Positions 60,186-64,000 of a stretch of 64,000 nt of DNA are shown piece by piece (positions within the stretch are counted from its first letter, which is position 1; every line of letters begins with the position of its first letter). Origin of the DNA: Polynucleobacter sp. UK-FUSCHL-C3 (lineage in GTDB: Bacteria; Pseudomonadota; Gammaproteobacteria; Burkholderiales; Burkholderiaceae); the NCBI RefSeq assembly GCF_040409815.1, contig NZ_CP099959.1:992001-1056000 (forward strand), in the 5' to 3' direction. The position numbers and the translations under genes are program-made. The notes beneath the pieces are model-generated. The model made no database searches, was not told where the DNA came from, and was given only the letters and a program-made list of their open reading frames with translations.

Positions 60186-61436
60186 TTACTTCTGATCCAG
60201 TTCAAAGGCTTTATGCAGGGCTCTGACCGCAAGTTCCATGTATTTCTCATCAATTACTACCGAGATCTTAATCTCACTGGTGGAGATCATCAAAATGTTG
60301 ATACCCTCCTCCGATAAGGTTCTGAACATCTTACTGGCTACACCCACATGCGAGCGCATACCGACTCCCACAACCGATACTTTGGATACCTTGGCATCGC
60401 CCAAGATATCTTTGGCACCAATATGAGCCTGCACACTCTTCTTTAAGAGGTCTAGTGCCTTTTGATAATCAGCCCTAGGCACCGTGAAGGTGAAATCGGT
60501 CTTGGCATCAACCGATTGGTTCTGAATAATCATATCCACATCAATATTGGCATCTGCAATGGGTCCCAAAATCTGATATGCGATACCAGGACGATCTGGT
60601 ACATCAATCACGGTAATCTTGGCCTCATCGCGAGCGAATGCAATACCCGAAATAACTGCGGCTTCCATAGTGCTGTCCTCTTCAAAGGTAATTAAAGTAC
60701 CCGACTTCATTTCTTGATCAAGGGGGATTAGGGGATCGGTTAGGGATGACAAAACACGGGTCTTCACTTTGTACTTGCCAGCAAACTCAACCGATCGTAT
60801 TTGCAAGACCTTGGAACCAAGGCTTGCCATCTCTAACATTTCTTCAAAAGTGATCTTCTCTAAACGCTGTGCGTCTTCGCAGACCCTAGGATCGGTGGTG
60901 TAAACCCCATCGACATCGGTATAAATGAGGCACTCATCAGCCTTGAGAGCTGCAGCAACAGCAACAGCCGATGTATCTGAGCCACCACGGCCTAGTGTGG
61001 TGACGTTACCATTTGGGTCAACACCCTGAAAACCAGTAATCACTACTGCACGTCCTGCGTTTAGATCGTTCATGATCTTTGCATCATCAATACCCATGAT
61101 GCGCGCTTTTGTAAATGCAGAATCCGTATGCACGGTGACCTGCCATCCTGCATAGCTCACTGCATCGATACCCTGCTCTTGTAATGCAATCGCTAAGAGA
61201 CCAGAGCTAACTTGCTCACCCGTAGAGGCAATTTGATCGAGCTCGCGGGGATTGGGGTTGGGACTGAGTTCTTTGGCTAAGCCAAGCAAACGATTGGTCT
61301 CACCCGACATTGCCGATGGCACAACCACCACTTGATGACCAGCACGCATCCACTTTGCAACCCGCTTGGCCACATTTTGGATGCGCTCAACGGAGCCCAT
61401 CGAGGTGCCACCGTATTTATGAACAATTAAAGACAT
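60186..61436 (-). CDS. lysC: Aspartate kinase
   Basis: A 416-residue aspartokinase making beta-aspartyl phosphate, the first step to Lys, Thr, Met and DAP. The N-terminal kinase has VHKYGGTSMGSVERI and the late TTLGRGGSDTSAVAVAAAL. The two C-terminal ACT domains (KITVIDVPDRPGIAYQILG; VSVVGVGMRSHVGVASKMF) are the allosteric part. Monofunctional and of the alpha/beta type; a possible in-frame internal start gives the beta chain in other bacteria. The tRNA-Ser gene follows it on the same strand. Confidence 0.96.
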   Translation of the reverse strand: MSLIVHKYGGTSMGSVERIQNVAKRVAKWMRAGHQVVVVPSAMSGETNRLLGLAKELSPNPNPRELDQIASTGEQVSSGLLAIALQEQGIDAVSYAGWQVTVHTDSAFTKARIMGIDDAKIMNDLNAGRAVVITGFQGVDPNGNVTTLGRGGSDTSAVAVAAALKADECLIYTDVDGVYTTDPRVCEDAQRLEKITFEEMLEMASLGSKVLQIRSVEFAGKYKVKTRVLSSLTDPLIPLDQEMKSGTLITFEEDSTMEAAVISGIAFARDEAKITVIDVPDRPGIAYQILGPIADANIDVDMIIQNQSVDAKTDFTFTVPRADYQKALDLLKKSVQAHIGAKDILGDAKVSKVSVVGVGMRSHVGVASKMFRTLSEEGINILMISTSEIKISVVIDEKYMELAVRALHKAFELDQK

Positions 61437-61525
61437 AGTAGATTCTGTAAATACTGCTTGGTTTTCTTAAGTTCTGAAATGCAAAACGTATGATTTTACA
61501 GGGTTTTAAGTTCCAGATTGGGCTT

Positions 61526-62827
61526 TTAGGACCACTCTGGCCAGACCCGCTTGCCGTGTCCGACCAGATGGCTTTGGCTAACACCTAGCCCCTCTACCGC
61601 AATCAGCTCCTGATTGATGTACAGGAGCGGGATGTCGCGTTGCCAGGGAGGCACCCCTGCTTCCTGATAAAGCTTCTTGAGACTTTTACTTGGCGTATTG
61701 GGCTTGATCTTCAAGCGCTCCCCACCCTCGCGGGCTTTGGTCTCAATGGTCTTTGCGTTAAGTGCCTCTTGATACCAGTCCCAAGGAAGACCAGCTTTTT
61801 TAGAGTTTGGGGAGATTGGTAGAAAGATCCACTCGCCTCGTATTGTTTTTTGCTGAGCGCCTGAAGCATCAATCTGTAAAAGCCCACGCCATCCCCGAAT
61901 CGCTTGTCCATCATGCGCCCAGTGCAAGCGTTGATCGAGACGCATTCCTGAGAGGTCTTGCCACCATGCTTGCAAGCGCTCTTGGGACGGCATCGCTAAG
62001 TGATGTTGCTTTAACCAGTAACGCAAGACATTGTTTGCACCAGCCAAATCATTTGCTTGGAGCGCCATTAGCGGAGCAATTTGCAGTGCTCCGTTTTGCA
62101 TCAGAGATTTTGCATCCGCTTGAGCTAAACGATCTAATAGCGTTTGGGTTTGAGCTAATAACTGGGCACTGCGTGCTAGATTGGCGATGGCACCTGCTTG
62201 GATCTTGCTTAAGGCAGGAAGGATCGTTTTACGGAGCGCATTGCGTCGATAGATGGTGTCTTGATTACTAGGATCCTCTACCCATTGCAAGCGCCGTCTC
62301 CTGGCATACGCTTCAAGCTCTTCGCGAGTTTGCTCGAGTAATGGTCGCCACAAGGTAATACGCTTGCCGGTAGGACTGCAGAGTTCCTTCTGGGGCCCCA
62401 TGGCAGATAATCCAGCAGGTCCCGCACCTCGCAGTAATTGCAGCAGCACGGTCTCTGCTTGGTCATTTTGATGATGTGCGAGTAAGAGATGATCCAGATC
62501 ATGCGCTTCGCATAGATCAAGAAGGGCTTCGTAACGCGCTGAGCGTGCCCGAGCCTCTACATTGCCGGTTTGATCTTGCAAATGCAGGAGACGGAAATCA
62601 AAACCAATCTTGTAATGCTTAGCGAGCCTCTCGCAAAAGACGAACCACTGATCGGCCTGCTTTTGTAAACCATGATGAATATGCAATGCAATAAGAGTGT
62701 CGTGCGGGTAGGCCTTACAGACCGCATCGAGCAAGACAACCGAATCTAGACCACCACTCAGTGCAATACCGATGCGCTTAGTTGGCTTAGTTGGCTTCTT
62801 TGGCTTTAACTTCTTTGAACTGGCCAT
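61526..62827 (-). CDS. tilS: tRNA(Ile)-lysidine synthetase
   Basis: A 433-residue N-type PP-loop ATPase that converts the wobble C of tRNA-Ile(CAU) to lysidine. The P-loop is [15 protein letters not shown] near residue 22. The [19 protein letters not shown] run ([20 protein letters not shown]) and [12 protein letters not shown] are TilS marks. Its ATG lies inside the end of accA, with a 41-base overlap, so it depends on accA translation. The N-terminal Lys/Pro-rich tract ([14 protein letters not shown]) is an odd basic extension arising from this overlap. Confidence 0.92.
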   Translation of the reverse strand: MASSKKLKPKKPTKPTKRIGIALSGGLDSVVLLDAVCKAYPHDTLIALHIHHGLQKQADQWFVFCERLAKHYKIGFDFRLLHLQDQTGNVEARARSARYEALLDLCEAHDLDHLLLAHHQNDQAETVLLQLLRGAGPAGLSAMGPQKELCSPTGKRITLWRPLLEQTREELEAYARRRRLQWVEDPSNQDTIYRRNALRKTILPALSKIQAGAIANLARSAQLLAQTQTLLDRLAQADAKSLMQNGALQIAPLMALQANDLAGANNVLRYWLKQHHLAMPSQERLQAWWQDLSGMRLDQRLHWAHDGQAIRGWRGLLQIDASGAQQKTIRGEWIFLPISPNSKKAGLPWDWYQEALNAKTIETKAREGGERLKIKPNTPSKSLKKLYQEAGVPPWQRDIPLLYINQELIAVEGLGVSQSHLVGHGKRVWPEWS

Positions 62828-63764
62828 AACTCATGAACCGTTTATGACGACGATCGAGAAGATCTTTTTCAGCCAGATCTCCTACCTCAGAGAGAGCATG
62901 CTTAAGGGCCTTGTTCATACTCTGCATCATGCCTTCGTAATTTCGGTGAGCACCACCAATCGGTTCTGGCACGATGCTATCGATGAGATTGAGTTCCTTT
63001 AGTCGCTGGGCGGTCAATGCGAGTTGCTCCGCAGCATCTGGGGCCTTCTCAGCGGTCTTCCATAAGATCGAGGCGCAGCCCTCTGGCGAGATTACCGAAT
63101 ACGTGGAGTATTGCAACATCATTACCATGTCGCCCATCGCAATTGCTAAGGCGCCACCCGAGCCACCTTCGCCAATGATGGTGGTGATGATGGGCACCTT
63201 GAGTTCTGCTTGGGTATATAAGTTGTGCCCAATCGCTTCAGATTGATTGCGCTCTTCGGCATCAATCCCTGGAAATGCTCCGGGTGTATCTACAAAAGTA
63301 AAGACTGGGAGATGGAACTTCTCAGCAAGTCGCATGATGCGCATGGCCTTACGATATCCCTCAGGACGACTCATACCAAAGTTACGTAGCGCTCGTTCTT
63401 TAGTATCTCTACCCTTTTGATGCCCAATCACTATGCAAGGTTTTCCATCAAAACGCGCTAAGCCACAAATCATGGATTGGTCATCGGCAAAAACACGGTC
63501 GCCGTGCAACTCATGAAAGTCCGTAAATAAAGCTGCGATGTAATCCAAGGTGTAGGGGCGTTGTGGATGACGCGCGACTTGAGATACCTGCCATGGGCTC
63601 AGGTTCTCGTAGAGCTCTTTGGTGAGCTGTTGGCTCTTCTCAGAGAGCGTCTTGAGTTCATCCGAGATGTCGACCGAGGACTCGTCCTGCACAAAGCGCA
63701 GTTCCTCGATTTTGGTCTCTAACTCGGCAACCGACTGTTCAAAGTCTAGGAAAGTGGTCTTCAT
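62787..63764 (-). CDS. accA: Acetyl-CoA carboxylase carboxyltransferase alpha subunit
   Basis: A 325-residue AccA that pairs with AccD to make malonyl-CoA for fatty acids. Segments: [20 protein letters not shown] start; [33 protein letters not shown]; and the substrate-site [20 protein letters not shown]. Length fits the family (about 320). It is upstream of and overlapping tilS, and downstream of a DNA-3-methyladenine glycosylase gene. Confidence 0.96.
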   Translation of the reverse strand: MKTTFLDFEQSVAELETKIEELRFVQDESSVDISDELKTLSEKSQQLTKELYENLSPWQVSQVARHPQRPYTLDYIAALFTDFHELHGDRVFADDQSMICGLARFDGKPCIVIGHQKGRDTKERALRNFGMSRPEGYRKAMRIMRLAEKFHLPVFTFVDTPGAFPGIDAEERNQSEAIGHNLYTQAELKVPIITTIIGEGGSGGALAIAMGDMVMMLQYSTYSVISPEGCASILWKTAEKAPDAAEQLALTAQRLKELNLIDSIVPEPIGGAHRNYEGMMQSMNKALKHALSEVGDLAEKDLLDRRHKRFMSYGQFKEVKAKEAN

Positions 63765-63802
63765 AGCCTAATTTTATGTCTTTTGGGGAATGGTCCCCCA
63801 AA

Positions 63803-64000
63803 TTAGTACTCTACGGGTATAGGATCAATGCTGCGCCACATATACCAAGTGGCTACCGTTCTCCATGGGGCCCAATTAGCCCCGACCTCGCGGGCCTCAT
63901 GACGGCTCACGGGTTCCCCGCTGAAGTAATTAATCGAGATCGCCCGAATCAGGCCAATATCGTCAAGAGGCAGCACATTGGGACGCATGAGATTAAAGAT
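63803..64000 (-). CDS. DNA-3-methyladenine glycosylase II-type protein, C-terminal part (5' truncated by window)
   Basis: The last 65 residues of a HhH-GPD-family base-excision glycosylase. The frame continues past the window edge. The visible part is NVLPLDDIGLIRAISINYF, containing the active-site Asp region (PLDDIGL), and the end ANWAPWRTVATWYMWRSIDP, typical of AlkA-like enzymes. It is 38 bases upstream of accA on the same strand. Confidence 0.85.
   Translation of the reverse strand: MFNLMRPNVLPLDDIGLIRAISINYFSGEPVSRHEAREVGANWAPWRTVATWYMWRSIDPIPVEY

Noticed and set aside
1-64000. CRISPR arrays, rRNA genes and insertion sequences
   Set aside because: No regularly spaced repeats, rRNA-like stretches or transposase-bearing elements with terminal inverted repeats were seen.

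Overview
The window looks like a chromosomal segment of a betaproteobacterium of the order Burkholderiales. The best fit is a Polynucleobacter-like freshwater member of the Burkholderiaceae. The reasons are the gene orders (alr/lplT; tsaB-rimI-psi; trxA-rho-rpmE2; accA-tilS-lysC-tRNA-Ser), an AddAB-type recombination helicase/nuclease pair, a propionate/methylmalonyl-CoA cluster, several orphan Bug-type solute-binding proteins, and a compact, moderately low-GC layout. The assignment rests on recognised protein families and gene order; no search was run.

Layout. 1-4.4 kb: end of bamD, alanine racemase and LplT, then tsaB-rimI and a HolD/psi-like gene. 4.5-14.2 kb: malate synthase, then a catabolic block for propionyl-CoA (VOC epimerase candidate, pccA, pccB, meaB, methylmalonyl-CoA mutase), with a divergent GntR/FCD regulator. 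Propionyl-CoA would be carboxylated, epimerised and rearranged to succinyl-CoA; MeaB protects the B12 mutase. 14.2-22 kb: two small c-type cytochromes, RidA, and the addA/addB pair. 22-28 kb: trxA, rho, rpmE2, an ArnT-like glycosyltransferase, a MATE exporter and a MarR-like regulator. 28-40.5 kb: small envelope proteins and carboxylate/CoA metabolism (three Bug proteins counting one at 51.7 kb, CoA transferase, enoyl-CoA hydratase, FAH hydrolase, RraA), an adenine-salvage pair (nucleosidase/apt), DsbA/FrnE, Smr and Lon-N proteins. 40.5-53.5 kb: lipoproteins, a stand-alone BLUF blue-light sensor, a double rhodanese, DUF3445, a complete TRAP transporter, a PIN nuclease, an unassigned highly structured small RNA, a nitroreductase, a decarboxylating dehydrogenase, and a Cu/Zn superoxide dismutase gene interrupted by one in-frame amber codon.

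53.67-60.06 kb is a small AT-rich integrated element. It is bounded by 17-bp direct repeats that match the 3' end of the intact tRNA-Ser(GCU) gene on its right. It carries a P4-type tyrosine integrase, a translationally coupled unknown protein, an AlpA-like regulator overlapping a short HUH Rep-like protein, two small phage-like proteins, a tightly overlapped three-gene membrane/secreted cargo operon of unknown function on the opposite strand, a lipoprotein, a candidate structured RNA and an HTH protein. No capsid, terminase large subunit or conjugation gene is visible, so a phage-satellite-like or mobilisable element is the best reading. This element and the structured RNA at 48.14-48.30 kb are the strongest candidates for something undescribed.

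60-64 kb returns to core genes: tRNA-Ser, lysC, tilS, accA and the end of a DNA-3-methyladenine glycosylase gene. The 5' gene (bamD) and 3' gene (glycosylase) are cut by the window edges.
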